Assembly: GCA_022885665.1 (NCBI GenBank)
Contig: JAGQDJ010000117.1
Span: 310,001-374,000 of the forward strand
DNA: 64,000 bases
DNA from: Triops longicaudatus
Taxonomy: Eukaryota; Arthropoda; Branchiopoda; Notostraca; Triopsidae
Reading direction: 5' to 3'
Under the pieces are notes generated by a model. It saw only the letters and a list, made by a program, of their open reading frames with translations. It made no database searches and was not told the origin of the DNA. Shown here in pieces: positions 14,101 through 26,665 of this stretch. How positions within the stretch are numbered: position 1 is the first letter of the stretch; every line of letters begins with the position of its first letter. The translations under genes and the position numbers were made by a program.

Positions 14101-15725
14101 CCATGCGTCCATATGTGTTCACGTATTAGGAGGCCCCTTTTGCTCTTTTCTTCCCCAAGTCTCTTTCAGCATAATAGACCCCCCAACAAACAATGGATCC
14201 CTATAGACCTAAGAAAGAAGTTGACATATGGGATTACTGTTATGAGCCCAAGTCGAATGGCTAAAGTTTTCCGCAAAAAGTATGAGGACTAAGGGAGTCA
14301 AGCATATGCAAACGAAGTTGAGAGACAGCAACAGGAAGTCCAAAGCGAACTCCTCCCCAAACACAGGAGACAGGGAGAATTTGAGGGATAAAATACACTT
14401 GGTCCTCGTCCATTCCACTTCACCATCCCAGCCACCATTCGCTCCTCACATTTTCCTTTCGTATACCAAACATCCGATACACCTTCACATAAAAAGCCAG
14501 ATAATCCCGCGGAAGAGAAGGTGTCGGAATTTGTCGTGCTCCCCGAGCAAGGTAAATTCACCTTTCTTTCCCCCTTCTCTTTGCTCTTTTGCTTTACTTT
14601 GGGGAAGTTTTAGGTGGTACCACAGGGGCCCACTATACTTGGGTTATGGCCACTACTAGTGGTCTTAGACCATGTTGCTCTAGGAACCCAACTTAGTAAT
14701 AGACAACTTTTTATCCTTTTTTTGTGGACCTCCTCGTGCGGGACTAACTAGTATAAAAGAAGTCCTATCAAATACCAACCCTCGCGTCTCCCTCCTCTTG
14801 CCATGATAAAAAATAGTTTGCCGAGATGAAGCGATAGAATCGGCAGAAGAGTATTAAGAAGGAAAAGTGGAAAACGAACGCCGAGACAAACCGCTCTTCT
14901 GGTGGAGAAAAGACCTCGTCTACATGGGGAGAAAATGTCGAGAAGAACGTAAAACCTCCAGACAAAAAAGAATAAAACATGGACGTATAAACTAGGAGGT
15001 AAAGTAAAAACGGCCGGACAGACGCAAATGAAAATCACCTGAAATTGTAGCAGACACATCAAGAGAGGGAAAGAAGCGGACTAGCGATACTTCAGTGTTC
15101 AGACTTTTTGATAACTTTTTTGTCAATCCTCATTCTTTTTCGTATAAGATACGGTTGAAAAGCGGCAAAACGGCAAACCAGAGATAGAATGTCGAGAGGA
15201 AAAAAGTGTCTAAATAAAAAGAACAAGACTTGGTAATGAAAGCGCGCCGGCCGTATCGGGCTCAAGCGCTATTGTTAATCAACAGATGCTGCACACACTT
15301 ATTGATTAGTCTTTTCACCCCTCCCCTCTCCTTAATATAAACCGCTCCACTAATTTGGATTCCGAAACCACCTTAGCCGGGCACTCTCTCTCACACTCAA
15401 CCCCAAAGTTTAGCATGAAATGCGCGCACAGCGACATTTCTGTATTATAGGATTGAGCAATGGTACTGGAAGGCTTAAGCGATGGCCTGTGTCATTTTTT
15501 CGCAAGTCTTTGACTGTTCTGCGTATATAACGAATCCAAAACGAACGTTTCATTTCGCTTACTATACATGTACCAACTGCGAGGCTTAGCTACGCAAAAC
15601 ACTTGCGATCAACACTTTCAAATTAAAAAAGGGGACTTTCTCCGTTTAAGTCATACAGAGGCTGACCGCGAACCAAATGTAACAACACAGGGTTTTCAGG
15701 GGATGGGGGGTGGTGGGTTGAGATA
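8137..15725. other. gene-poor interval, partly very AT-rich
   Basis: No supported gene. Roughly 10.55-11.85 kb is strongly AT-rich, with many A and T runs, for example the A-rich block near 11290-11330. Open frames of 60-125 codons around 14.1-15.1 kb overlap on both strands and have low-complexity S/P/F composition without domains. The right end of this interval is the 3' flank of the RFC1 gene, whose stop codon is at 15728-15726. Confidence 0.5.
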
Positions 15726-18700
15726 CTATTTAGCTTTCCGGGTATTGCTCCTTGGTGCCTTACCCCGTCCTTTGGCACTGGATGTCTCTTCCGCTGAAGA
15801 TTCAGTTTTGGCCTTCGATCCACGACCTTTTACAGGAGCGGTTTTTTTCACCTACAATGTAAAACGAAACAAAAATTCCTTAAGCGAGAGCAAATCCTAA
15901 ATTATAACCGGATAATCGAAGATCAGACGCACAAAATGGCCAATAAATGTGCTTAACGGAAGCCGTACGAAAGATCTCTTAAGTTTGATTATGGGAGAAA
16001 AAGTGAACAATTACAAATAATGAACAGAACGGTAAAACAAACAAATAATTTCTCTGGAACAAGAGATCGATCAGGAAGTTTTTAAGCATACCTTTATCAT
16101 GGCGTCATGGGTGACATCTTCGTTCTCACTGCCGTTGGCATCATCCAGTAAATCTTCTTCATTTTCAGCTAGGAGTTCTTCGACCGAAGCAGCAGCCCCT
16201 CCGCGGCCTTTGCTAACTCCAACACCAGCAGCGTACGGTGTCATATGATTCTCTTTATTATAGGCTCGAGTAAAGGCGGCTTTAACCTGAAAAATGCAAG
16301 TTGAAAACAATCCTATTTCACCGTACCAAAATAACTTTGTAATTTTTAAATACTAATCGAAGTAAATTTCCACTTATATATGCGTAAAACAAGATTGTAA
16401 AACGCAATGCTCAAGCCGGACATTGCTAAATAAATATTTAAAAATATTCGTAACAATACACACAGGTTTGGGTTTACCTTGGATTCCACTGACGCCATAG
16501 GCTCAGGCTTGCCAGGCCATTGAGTTATCTCTAGTAGAGAATCAAGATCTTCACGTAGTAAATCATACGTTTCCATGATCTGGATAGCGGGAGCCACGCC
16601 CTCCGTTCCTTGCTGCAACGGACCCAGGACGGCTTGCCGTAATTGCTGGGCGTAATCCAAATTAAGAGCTCGCTTCCCACCTGAAATTCTGCATAAAACA
16701 AAGAAGAAAGTAATTTTCGGGAGTTCTAAAGGCATTTTCTTTGTTAATGGAATATAAAAAAGGCTGCGAAAAAAATCACGGTCTAACCTTAGGCGCATGT
16801 GCACCTGCAGCTCCTGAAGAAGGCGATCTATTTTGTTAGTACGCGAGTTACGACCCAACCAGGTTGGGAAATTGATTTGTGCCGCCATATGTCCTTCCAT
16901 TAACTCGCCCGGTATTACGCTGGAATACATGGCCTATAAACATAAAGCAGGGATTCCACATTACCGTTTCCAGAATGCTTCTTTGACTACGGATAAAATG
17001 GGGGACATTCACCTGCACCGTTAATAAACTCCAGGCATTGTTGCTTCTAATATTCCGCTCCACAATATCGCCCATGCTAAGGCTATCCGCCGTCGCGCTT
17101 ACCAAATTCAGTGTTTTCTTCACATCACCTCTACAGGAGCGGGCAAGATTAAACTCATTAAAGAACTCGAATATTTAACGTAAACGTTTTACTTGGCGGC
17201 ATGGGGTACGACACTCAAGTAATTTTCCTGCACCATTAAAGGTCCCAGGCTGTAGTCGTGGAAAAAAAGATCCGATTTGTCTTGCAGCGACATGCCTTTA
17301 TGTTCCGAGCTCGAAAAAACTGTGCGAACCACATCCCAAGGACCCTTCAAACGCGAATCCGAAATAGTTTGCTATAGCAACAAAAGTATAGTGTTACCAT
17401 TTTCATGTCTTTCTGGGCTTGTTTCGCATCTTTCTGCGTTTGTTCGTGAGTCATTGTTTTCTCTTTGGCCGACCACATTGACAAGTTATGTAAAACTTGT
17501 CGCACATCCTGATTTGCGCCTAATATGATTGAATCCAAAACATCTGGCTTGATTTTAATCCCTTCTTTATAACAAACGGACATCATCGCTCCCTAGTAAT
17601 AAAAGTCAGTTGATACAGAAAAAGAAAGCAAAAGGAGAGGAAAGAAGAAAGGCTTCCAAGCGATAAGACAATGCGTACGCGAATTTGTTCCAAGCGTGGT
17701 CGCTGGAACCTTAGATCAAAGCAGTAATTGGATAAGCTTCTCATCTTGGGATGACTGCGGTCGTTGCAAGTGCAGATGATAGGAACTTTGGAGCTTTTTA
17801 TAAGCGCGATTAGCTCTTGCATGCCTCCCCTGTCTTCGTTCCCTGCCATGCCGTCCACTTCATCCATAAGCAGGACATGTTTACGACCATCGTCGCCTTT
17901 CCGACCTATTCACACGCGTCACGTTAGGCAATTTTGAGTTTTTCCTACTCTTTTCTGCCGCTTCTTTGACAAACTCATTTTAAAACACTTACCATGAAAG
18001 AAATTGTTGATGGATTGGTTAGAAATGAGCTCGGTGACGTGTTCTTGCAATAATTTTTTCGAGCGCGTGTCGGAAGCATTCATTTCCACAAGATCATAGC
18101 CTAGTTCCTTGCAGACTAAGTAGGCAGTCGTAGTTTTCCCTAAACATACAAAGAACACAAGCTGTCTCATAGGGCCAAAGAAAAGCTTCCACGCTTTCGG
18201 TGGTATTTAAACGGCGATTACCAACTCCGGGCGGGCCAGATAAAAGCGCCGCTTTGAAAAAAGCTCCATCATCATTCTTCGCCCAAGGACCTACAAAATA
18301 GGTAAGCAAAAAGCAAATATCGTTAGAAAAGCGGAACTAAATTAAAATCAATAAACCTAGATCGCTCTCACTTGGTCGCTGCAGCTTTTTCCCACCAGAA
18401 TGGTTTTCGTGCCAATGCTGGAGCCAGTGCGTCAATTTTTTTACGTTGCTTTTATCTCCTTGTTGCCCGATAATCCCTTTAGTCGATGTCGGCTTGTACT
18501 TTTCGACAAAAGGTACAGACACTTGGCCTACGTTCGACTGCGTGGCCTTCACAGTCGGTTCCTAGACAACAAAAGCAACCCCATATGTAAATCTCAACTA
18601 TATGCGCAACAAGTTTAGAGCTTTAAACCGACAACGATCGAAGAGGCACTTTCGCCCTTCTCGGCTTCCTTTTTCACTGACGATTGCATGGTAGGTTTAT

Positions 18701-20425
18701 GGGACGTTGTAGGCACATGAGGTGTGTCGGTTTTCTCTTTCGACGCTGCAGTCTTTCCCTTGGGTGCGGTCTTCACTTCAGTAGCACCTTCTGTTCCCGG
18801 TCGGGAGGCTATCATTTGCAGGAAATCATCCTCATTAATGATTGGGGTACCAAAGCTTTGAGCCTACGACAGATCACAGATGCATATTATGCCTAAATGT
18901 CCTCCAGTAATGTGAAAGGATGGAGTTGCTTTTACTTTGGCAATCTTCGCCGGTCCAGGCTCGTCGCCTGCTAAGATGTAGCTCGTTTTCTTGCTAACTG
19001 CATGGGTAACTTTGCCCCCGTATTCACGAACCAAACTTTCGGCCTGCTCCCGTTCTAACGAGTCCAAGACTCCGGTTACGACAAAAGTTAAGCCTTTCAA
19101 ACAGCTTTCCTTGCCCTGGTGAAAAGTCAAAAGATCAAATGAGCGATTAAGCAAAACATTTTATGGCCAAGTTCCGTATTAAAATTTACTACAGACTTGG
19201 GGAATAGATTTGGAACCCAGATGCTTCGGTCCTTCTCTGTGAAGATACTGCTGGTAATTAGCGCCTTTCCGGGCCGGAGTTTTACTTTCTTCTGGCTTGG
19301 GTGGGGACTTGGCGTGCGTCTCCTCAATTTTAGCTTTCTTTGGAGTTGTACGCGAGGCTGTCGATTCCGCACTGACATGGCTGCTTTTCGGTTCGGTTTT
19401 AATTTCCGTACCGGCTGGCTTCTTTTTCAATGCTGTAGTTGAGTGACTAACTTTTGGAGGCGTTTTTTCGCGAACGCTTGTGCGTGCCGTGCTCTGGGTA
19501 CAGACTTCCGATTTTCTCGGTGAACTGCGCACCCCTTTTGATGGTTCTTTGTCGGTTTTCTTTTCGGTTTTCTTTTGTTGTTTTCCGTCATTTGTTACAG
19601 AACTTTGCGCACTCCTTTCAGAGCACCGAGTGGCTGGCGACGTTTTTCTTGGCGACCTACGCAAGCTTTTGTCAGCCTGACTTTCAGATAAAGTTTTCTT
19701 TTCCTTTATGGCCGTTTTCTTAGGCGGGCTTTCAGTATCTTTTGTAGGAGTTCTAGGCTCGGGTCGAGGTTTCTTGTGGTGAACTACACCAGCCTTATCA
19801 AGCTCCTCCAATGTTGCTAGGAAATCTTCGTCATCATGTTCTTCTTTAGGGGGCTAAACGAAACATTTCGTAAGGAATATTCCTGCTCTTGTTAATACCG
19901 GAACAAATACCAAAATACCTCTTTTCTCTTAGTAATTGCAGGACGCTCGGATTGGTGAATAGGATTATTTCCGAATACTGCGGCAACATCAACAGGTTTC
20001 AATACTAGTACAGGTTTGGGTGGAATTTTAGATTTGGTTTCTTTTTGTGTCTTAGGCTCTATCATCTCCACTTCGTCATCTGAAGTGATTTTCAACAGAT
20101 TAGTTAAAAGATAATATTGTAATTAAATTTTTACCGGAGTCTACTTTATTTTTCTTTTTATTCGAATTTTTGACCGGGAAGAAATTATCTTCTTCATCGG
20201 AGTCTATAATGGGACGCTTATTCACGGAGGGTTTCAAGCCCTTCGCTTTCTTGTCATCAGAAGATGCTTGTGAGGTCTGGGGTTTAGCGGCAGGTTTTCC
20301 CCCAAAGAAGTTCCGAATATCTGTGGATCCACCGGCGGCTCGTGCAAACTTCTTGGGTGGCTGCGTGTGGAAGTTAGACAAGAAGTTGATTACAGAGTTT
20401 ACAGCTAGTGAGGACACTTTACCAT
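15726..20425 (-). CDS. RFC1: replication factor C large subunit (RFC1)
   Basis: This is the large ATPase subunit of the RFC clamp loader, which opens PCNA and loads it on primer-template DNA in the nucleus. Seventeen exons splice in phase to 1077 aa (human RFC1 is 1148): 20425-20423, 20360-20135, 20079-19919, 19853-19197, 19115-18936, 18863-18633, 18561-18372, 18290-18222, 18139-17993, 17905-17679, 17592-17398, 17344-17193, 17130-17013, 16933-16788, 16688-16478, 16286-16092, 15851-15726. The order of parts matches the family. There is an N-terminal DIRNFFGG motif like the human MDIRKFFG. A basic linker carries SPRK/TPKK repeats. A BRCT domain (LKGLTFVVTGVLDS, about 350-430) precedes the AAA+ core (KYKPT..IIGQQGD). 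Walker A GPPGVGKTTT lies at about 568-577 and Walker B LLMDEVDG at about 633-640. The RFC collar domain and a K-rich tail follow. The exon 6 donor could be 3 bp shorter. The start choice is discussed in the findings. Confidence 0.96.
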
Positions 20426-21171
20426 TTTAAGAAGGAAAAGACGAATATCACTCAATTTATGACTCACAGTAACATCAATAGAGAAAGGCACCACGTTTTG
20501 TTGACGCTTGAACTAAACAGTGACGCGCGCTTCGACGTTTCGTTTGTGTTGCGGTTTTCTCCAATGCGACCTAGAGGGCAAACGATACGAGCACCGCGCC
20601 AAGTTTCAAACGATTGCGAAATTATAGCCCACCTATTTTTAACCCACCTGTTCACATTACCTAGAAGTCTATGACTAACGTAAAAGAAAAGGATACATAT
20701 TATTAAGCTGAAATACCCATTTGTCGTCAGTACATAGATCCATATGTTAAATTTCGTATAAAAAAATAACTTTGAAAAATCTCGTTTCTAGCGCGACAGA
20801 AATGGGGTTGGATAAAAGGGTTTCAATAGTCGTACGTGTATTTGTCAATAAAATTCTCGTACGAGCGATAAATTGGGACTTCGTACCAAAGGATTGAAAA
20901 ATCATTCGTCTGTCTAAAAATCGTAAGCAAATGTGGCTATACGCACAATGAAAAGATATTAAAGTTTCAAAAGCTCGTGGGGACGCTTAAATATAATTTA
21001 TTTCCACTTCTACATTCAGCTGTTTTAAAGGTGTTATAACAAATAACGCACACCGAAATTTTTAAACTTCCGTGCTATTACGCAAAATACGACATCCGTA
21101 GCGGAACGGTCAAGTTACATTTTTGTATACTTTGGTTAGGTGATCAACTGTGACGGATCCAAGTAAGCCAT
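20426..21171. other. intergenic, RFC1 5' flank and ACE 3' flank
   Basis: This interval separates the RFC1 start from the stop codon of the ACE gene; both are on the minus strand. I see no coding frame with support. It must hold the RFC1 promoter and the ACE 3' UTR. No clear TATA box or AATAAA signal stands out at the expected places. Confidence 0.6.
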
Positions 21172-23811
21172 TCAACTTTTTTTTTCCGTCCAGCCAACAC
21201 GCCAGTTGTGTCTTTTGTTCTCTTTAACTAACCATTTATAGAGAGGGGCATAATACTCTAGCAAAGGTGCGGTGCTAATTTCTCGCTGTCCGGTTATAAC
21301 AAACAGAGCATCTTGCCAAGAGCGACTGGCACCCAATGACATCATTGCCCTGAAAGAACAAAACAAAACAACAACAAAAAAACACATTATTTCCGAAGAA
21401 TAAAGATTATTAATTTACCGTAATTTAGATCCAGCTGCCTTCGAGCCGTACAAATCACACTCGTGCAAAGTCGAACGTGGTGAATTGTAACCAGCAGCCT
21501 GGCAGAGACCCTTGAAAAATTGCAATTGCAGAATTCCACTAAGAAAGTACCTACAAACAAAGAGAAATGGCGTTACGTTTTTTTTGATTTCACTTCGTTT
21601 CACTACCTAATGTACGGCGTATTATCTGATATGTGGAACTTGGAAGCCGGGTCGAAATCGCGCTCAGTGCGGAGTACGGGTGGCTTTACACCTTGCAAAT
21701 TATATCGTAGCTCCCACCATGCTTTATTGTAATCGTCCGGTGTCACATTCCCTCTAAAGACATCCCAGCGCCATTTATCAACCAAGAGACTAAATGGTAA
21801 CAAGGGTATCTTGGCTAGAGCTTGTCGCAGCAAGAAAAATTCTGGAGCTACTACACGGTCCGAAGAGATCTCAGTAATAAGAGGTTCGTAGTACATAACG
21901 AAGAGTAATACTGTTCATTTACTTGGCGGGTGGTCGGCATCAATCCTGTAGAATCCCAACCGGGCGCGATGCGAAGGAGACAAAACGCTGTAAAGAATAC
22001 TATCTCCAATGGCTTCGTGAAAAGCCGAATTGGCTCCCAGCTACAACGCCGTAAGCAATTTTTACATTGGTGTTAATATAAACGTTAAGTTTTACCTTGA
22101 ACAGCTGAGGTTGATGTTGATAAGCTCGGTAATACTGGATATGTCCCATTTCATGGTGGATGGTGTAGAAATCTTCCTCATTTACTTCAGCACAAATGAG
22201 CATTCTTAAGAAATACAGCAGTCAGAAACTATACGCAATTATGTACAGAACCCACAGAATTTGTCATTTACCGGAAATCGTCCATATTGAACATGTCAGC
22301 CGCCGAACCGTGACACGAGCCGTTGGGGTTTCCAGGCTGTTTGACAAATTGCGATTTCGTCCAAAACTTCGACGGTAAAGGAGCAAAACCCATTGAAATG
22401 TAAAAGTCCTCTGCTAAGGCCACAATGTCTGTGACGTTGTAACCATTACGACGCAACGCAGTTCCCAAATAAATACTATCCAAGTATTTTTGGGGTAATA
22501 TGGACCAAAGCAAAGGCTCCCAATTTTGAGCCCACATATTTCCTGTGTGGCGTAAAGCAACGTTAATACTGAGCGCAAATAAAGGGCAGGTTTGACATTC
22601 TCCCCAAATATTTTAGCAGGATTATAGGATAACTGACAAGCATCCAACATTCTACTCTTCCGTGATTACAAGAGAAAGAAAAGGGCGAAAGCGTTGGACC
22701 AGAAAAACAATTTTATAACCCGCCATAAATGCTTATCTAAGCTGTGTGCGTCTCGATTTCTTACCTAGCAAATGAGCCGGGAGAGGACCATCCGGGTCGA
22801 TCATATGAGGGCCATACAGACGGACCAAATGACCTCGAACAAATGCGTGCAATTCTTCGTAAAGCGGGCGAATTTGTTCATAAAAGACAAAGGTGCTTTG
22901 CTCCAAATTTTCCATTCTCAATTCCTCTCGCCACGCTTCTCCTAAATCGTGGTAGCCTGAAACACACGAGAGAAGTTAGGCGAGAAGAACAATAGCGAAG
23001 CCGAAAGTGCTACCGTTAGCTTGGGCTCCACGATTGAGAGTTTCTACTAATTGGCTATAAAGCGGACGTGATGGTGGGCCTACTGCATTCCTCCACATAA
23101 GCCACGTTTTCAGCAACGTTCCGTAATCCCGCGAATTGACCATAACTCTCATGGTCTCGGTTTCACCAACATAAGAAGTACCATTCAATTCCACTTTTGC
23201 AGTGTTGTAGATCAACTCCAGCTTAGTGAGCAATTCGAAAACTTGCCTGGGTACATAAAGTGCTAGGAAACGGTACGAAAAGTGGCTTGAAATGTTTTAC
23301 TTCATTTGCTCAGATGTAAGAACTGGTCCTTTGCACATTAGGCTGAGCATCCGCTGCTGGTCAGGTCCAAGATATTTCGGGTTGATTATTCGCACTTCTT
23401 CACATTTCATGTCATTCCATTTCGATCTCCACGTCTCGAATTCCTATCACAAGAAGCAAAATTAGAGTCTAAGAATAGCAACACACGAGTTTTTGTCTTA
23501 TGCGAAGCCCATAATAGTAAATACACCTCCTTACTTTTAAGCTTTTAACCGTTTCTAAGTTCATTTTCGTTGTCATATTCCATGCGAGACTGGCCGCTTG
23601 TCGGTCAAACCAGGCTAGGTTTCGATTGTACTCCCGCAACCAAATTGAAACCTTTCCGCGATACTGCACTATAATTGTGGATAAGAAGACAGGCCGCTTT
23701 AGATCACTCAAGGTGAAATAAAATTAACTTACAAACTTCAGGGAGCATTGCGTGGTTTGCCAGTGCCAGTGAACACATAGCACACAAGTAAAGAGTAGAA
23801 ATTTGTCCCAT
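21172..23811 (-). CDS. angiotensin-converting enzyme-like secreted peptidase (M2 family)
   Basis: Zinc dipeptidyl carboxypeptidase of the M2 family, likely secreted and acting on extracellular peptides, as insect AnCE does. Eleven exons splice in phase to 607 aa: 23811-23733, 23668-23535, 23443-23301, 23246-23014, 22956-22765, 22542-22272, 22204-22096, 22040-21923, 21841-21607, 21550-21419, 21349-21172. A signal peptide (MGQISTLYLCAMCSLALA) opens the protein. The zinc site is complete: HEMGH at 368-372 and the third ligand E396 in FHEAIGD. The spacing of 28 residues equals that of human ACE. K494, H496, Y503, R505 and Y506 (SKFH..TPYIRYF) match the human substrate- and chloride-binding residues K511, H513, Y520, R522 and Y523. 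There is one catalytic domain and no C-terminal membrane anchor. All visible key residues are intact, so an active enzyme is expected. ACE-like identity is firm; the substrate is unknown. Confidence 0.95.
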
Positions 23812-24655
23812 CTCTCCTGGTTAGTGTACGAGTCATGGCACAACGACATGTGGCAGCTCATCCGACAATTTCGTCTGCTTTATATCCCCAAGTCCCACCT
23901 TTATTAGGACAACCTCTTGCGCTCAGTATTGGTCACCACCTCAGAAATTAACCTGTCTCGCCTTGGCTGAGAGGAAAATGGTAAGAATTTTTGGGCTACA
24001 TACGGGATTCCGATATGTCCAACCATATGTTCCATGAAGCTTCCATGGTTTATCACGTCCTGCTTCACAAAGTTGTTTTATTTTCATCTGTGTTCTTCTT
24101 GTTACTTTTAAGTAAGTCATACTATGTGAAGCCAAGGAATCTCTCGGGATGTCTGAAACAAAATTCTAATCACAAGTTTTTTGTTTTTTTTTTGTCAATT
24201 GCTCAGACTGGCTTTGAAACAACTTCTGGAGGGAATTTCTCTTCTCCCTTAAATACGAACTCGGTGGTTGCCCAAACAAAGAAACACGAAAAACAGCATT
24301 TCTTGTTACAGGCTTGACATCAAGCTAGAGTTCTTGTGCCAATATTGCCTGGGAAAGAATGTCATGTTAATTAAAATGTTCCACTCCCTCGGTGGGCGTA
24401 AGAATTGTACCTTCATAAGAGTAAATGCCTGTATTATTTCCGGCAACACGATAAAGCTCCAAGTAATTCTTAATAAGGTACAGTGTTCCACATACTATTC
24501 ATTACGACTAGTCAATCAAAAGGGGTAATAAATACAAATGATAAAAGATATTTTCCAGAAACAACGCTATTTAAGTAACAACACTAAAATAAGGACACTT
24601 GGTTTAACAAGGTACAATTATGCACAACCGGGAGAAGATCAACTCAAATTATTGT
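23812..24655. other. intergenic, ACE upstream region
   Basis: No supported coding sequence. The interval lies between the ACE start and the stop of the gustatory-receptor-like gene, both read on the minus strand. Short open frames exist on both strands but lack domains or splice context. The ACE promoter should be here. I see no obvious core promoter motif. Confidence 0.55.
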
Positions 24656-26665
24656 TTAAGGATTAGTGCCAAGTTCCTTTAAGATAACTCGCGAGGAAAA
24701 CGCAATCAGTAGCCCAGCAGCGAACGTTCCAATCGCGGAATAAGACAAAGGAACACTGAAGACGGTCATCTCAGGTGGGGCTTGGTGCATGACAAATAAG
24801 GCACTCAAGCGTTCTTCCATAGGGCATATGCACTGATTTAAAAAATAAACGTTTGTTCAGAAAAAATGGATTGCTGACCTTTAATTGGCTTTGTATACCG
24901 TGGAAGTGCAATAAAAGGAGAGATAAAAGGAGCTTACCTTCACCAATCTTCTGCCTTCAACGTTGACTTCTGCGTAGGCAGAGCAGAGTAAGGGCAGAAA
25001 CAAAAGAGGTAACACAACTTCGGCTATTTCAATAGGTAGTGGGCTGCGTGACAACCACTTGATTAAAGTTAATGCCACAAAGGCAATTGCAAGAGTCATG
25101 ACAGACATGGCCCAGCGCTGGAATGTTAATGAAGCCATGCGCATGGCGCACTATCGGGCGAAAAAGCAACAGAGCAAGCTACTACCTGATTAACTTTCTG
25201 AAATCGAATTCTTATCTATATTACACTGAGTTTCCAATAACGTTGGAGAATAACGGCCGTTGTCATTGTACAGTCGAAGGTTTCTTGTAAAGGAATGTCA
25301 GTTTCAGGTAAAGGTGCAGCGGGGTAGTTCAGCGGAAACGAAGCCGCCGAGGTGAGTTCTTTCGGCACGGAGACATTTTCCGCAGTCGCCCGCCTTTGAC
25401 GGCCCTAACCATGAAAAGTCAACAGCTACAAATACTCAATGCTAATTTGCGCGAACCTCTGTACTGGAAAAACTGGACAAGATCCTCCTTTTCCTGGGAT
25501 TGTCACTATCACTGTCTGAAGACTGGTCTGCATCGCGGTCACTTAACCACATGGTTTCTACCAAAAATGGATGAAACTTCGGTTTCGCAATAAACTTGTT
25601 AACTCTTACCGCTAGCGGGAGCGTTGCGAAATCGATTTTGTTCGTAAATGGCAGCTTCTTTTTCTAAGTCTTTAATAAAACGGCGGAGCTCTGTTAGGAC
25701 AGTCAGAAAAATAAATTTAATTACAACTAGAAATGAAACCTGGAGGACGTACCTATGACGTTCGTACGGCAAACAGAAAAGATAACCACTCCAATTAAGC
25801 TGTGATAAAATAAGGCGAAAACCGAGAACATGCAAAGACTAGCAAACCGAATTTGGCATAAGGCAGGATGGATTTCAACAGCAACGCACTTGCTTGGATT
25901 CAGCACCCATTCTTTATAAGCTTGGTAATCATTCAAGACGATAAATGCAGTCAGTAAAAGGAACAAAAGGAAGGCAGCGTTCACTTTCAAGATGGTCTAC
26001 GTTTTAAAAAGTCAATTAGCCTTCATCCATCAAGGCAAACCAAAATGCTCCACGTACGAAAACTTATGCCAATGATTACCAATCATTCTCACCTTTGCAT
26101 GGAGGCGCACCTTGTCCAGGAATCTACTCGAGCTGTACAACCGATAAGCCAAGCTGTTTGCATACAGACCTAGCATGCACCACGAAATCGTGAAAGCAAT
26201 CATAATTGTCTCATCCAGCACATCACCCTTCACAGGGTTGCCAGAGGGTGTGGTAGCAAGCTGAACTGTCCGTTGAACAGTTCCCCCTCTCGCTACAAAC
26301 CATGTCGTAGTTACTATTAAGCCTACAGGAACACACTTGACAGGTGAGTTAACCCTAAAATGCCCGAGTTCTTACATGCAGCGGATAATATCGACAAAGT
26401 ATACAAAATTGTGGCCAGTATCGGCCTCTGTTTGGGGTGCGTTTTGATTCCCAGGCTAAGGGCGATAACTAGCCACACCCAATAGGGCAGCTTTTTTGAC
26501 ATCTTTGTGCTGTACTGTTTCGCTGCGGTGTCGACACCCAGCTGTCCTCGAGGGTGACGCACTTCCATGTTAGGATTCTACGAAAAACAATCACATCAAG
26601 TGTCTATACATACTCGGTTAAAGTGACAATACTTGTTTGTTGTTATCCAAAATCGTATACGGCAT
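24656..26665 (-). CDS. gustatory-receptor-like seven-helix membrane protein
   Basis: Eight exons splice in phase to 412 aa: 26665-26633, 26577-26376, 26322-26093, 25996-25753, 25690-25610, 25515-25457, 25150-24938, 24832-24656. About seven hydrophobic segments are visible, for example LPYWVWLVIALSLGI, IMIAFTISWCMLGLYA, AAFLLFLLLTAFIVL, FASLCMFSVFALFYHSL, MSVMTLAIAFVALTLI, VVLPLLFLPLL and SAIGTFAAGLLIAF. A charged loop (LRRFIKDLEKEAAIYEQN, then a DSDSD run) sits before the last helices. Length, a separate last exon for the final helix, phase-0 introns before the last two exons, and the TF(x)7F pattern in the last helix fit arthropod gustatory receptors, whose signature there is TY(x)5QF. Sequence similarity is weak, so the family call is inference. 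The donor after ACAGAG (25457) is weak and exon 6 is the least certain part. An open stretch at about 26753-26650, after a good acceptor, may be a 5' UTR exon. Confidence 0.6.

Noticed and set aside
14077..15062. Cluster of 70-125 codon frames on both strands as genes
   Set aside because: They overlap in several frames, have low-complexity S/P/F composition and show no domains or splice context.
20100..20417. GTG at 20417 as RFC1 start, giving an extra N-terminal segment beginning SSLAVNSV
   Set aside because: GTG is not a normal eukaryotic start, and the segment contains a textbook acceptor ending at 20361 that removes it and joins an upstream ATG in phase.
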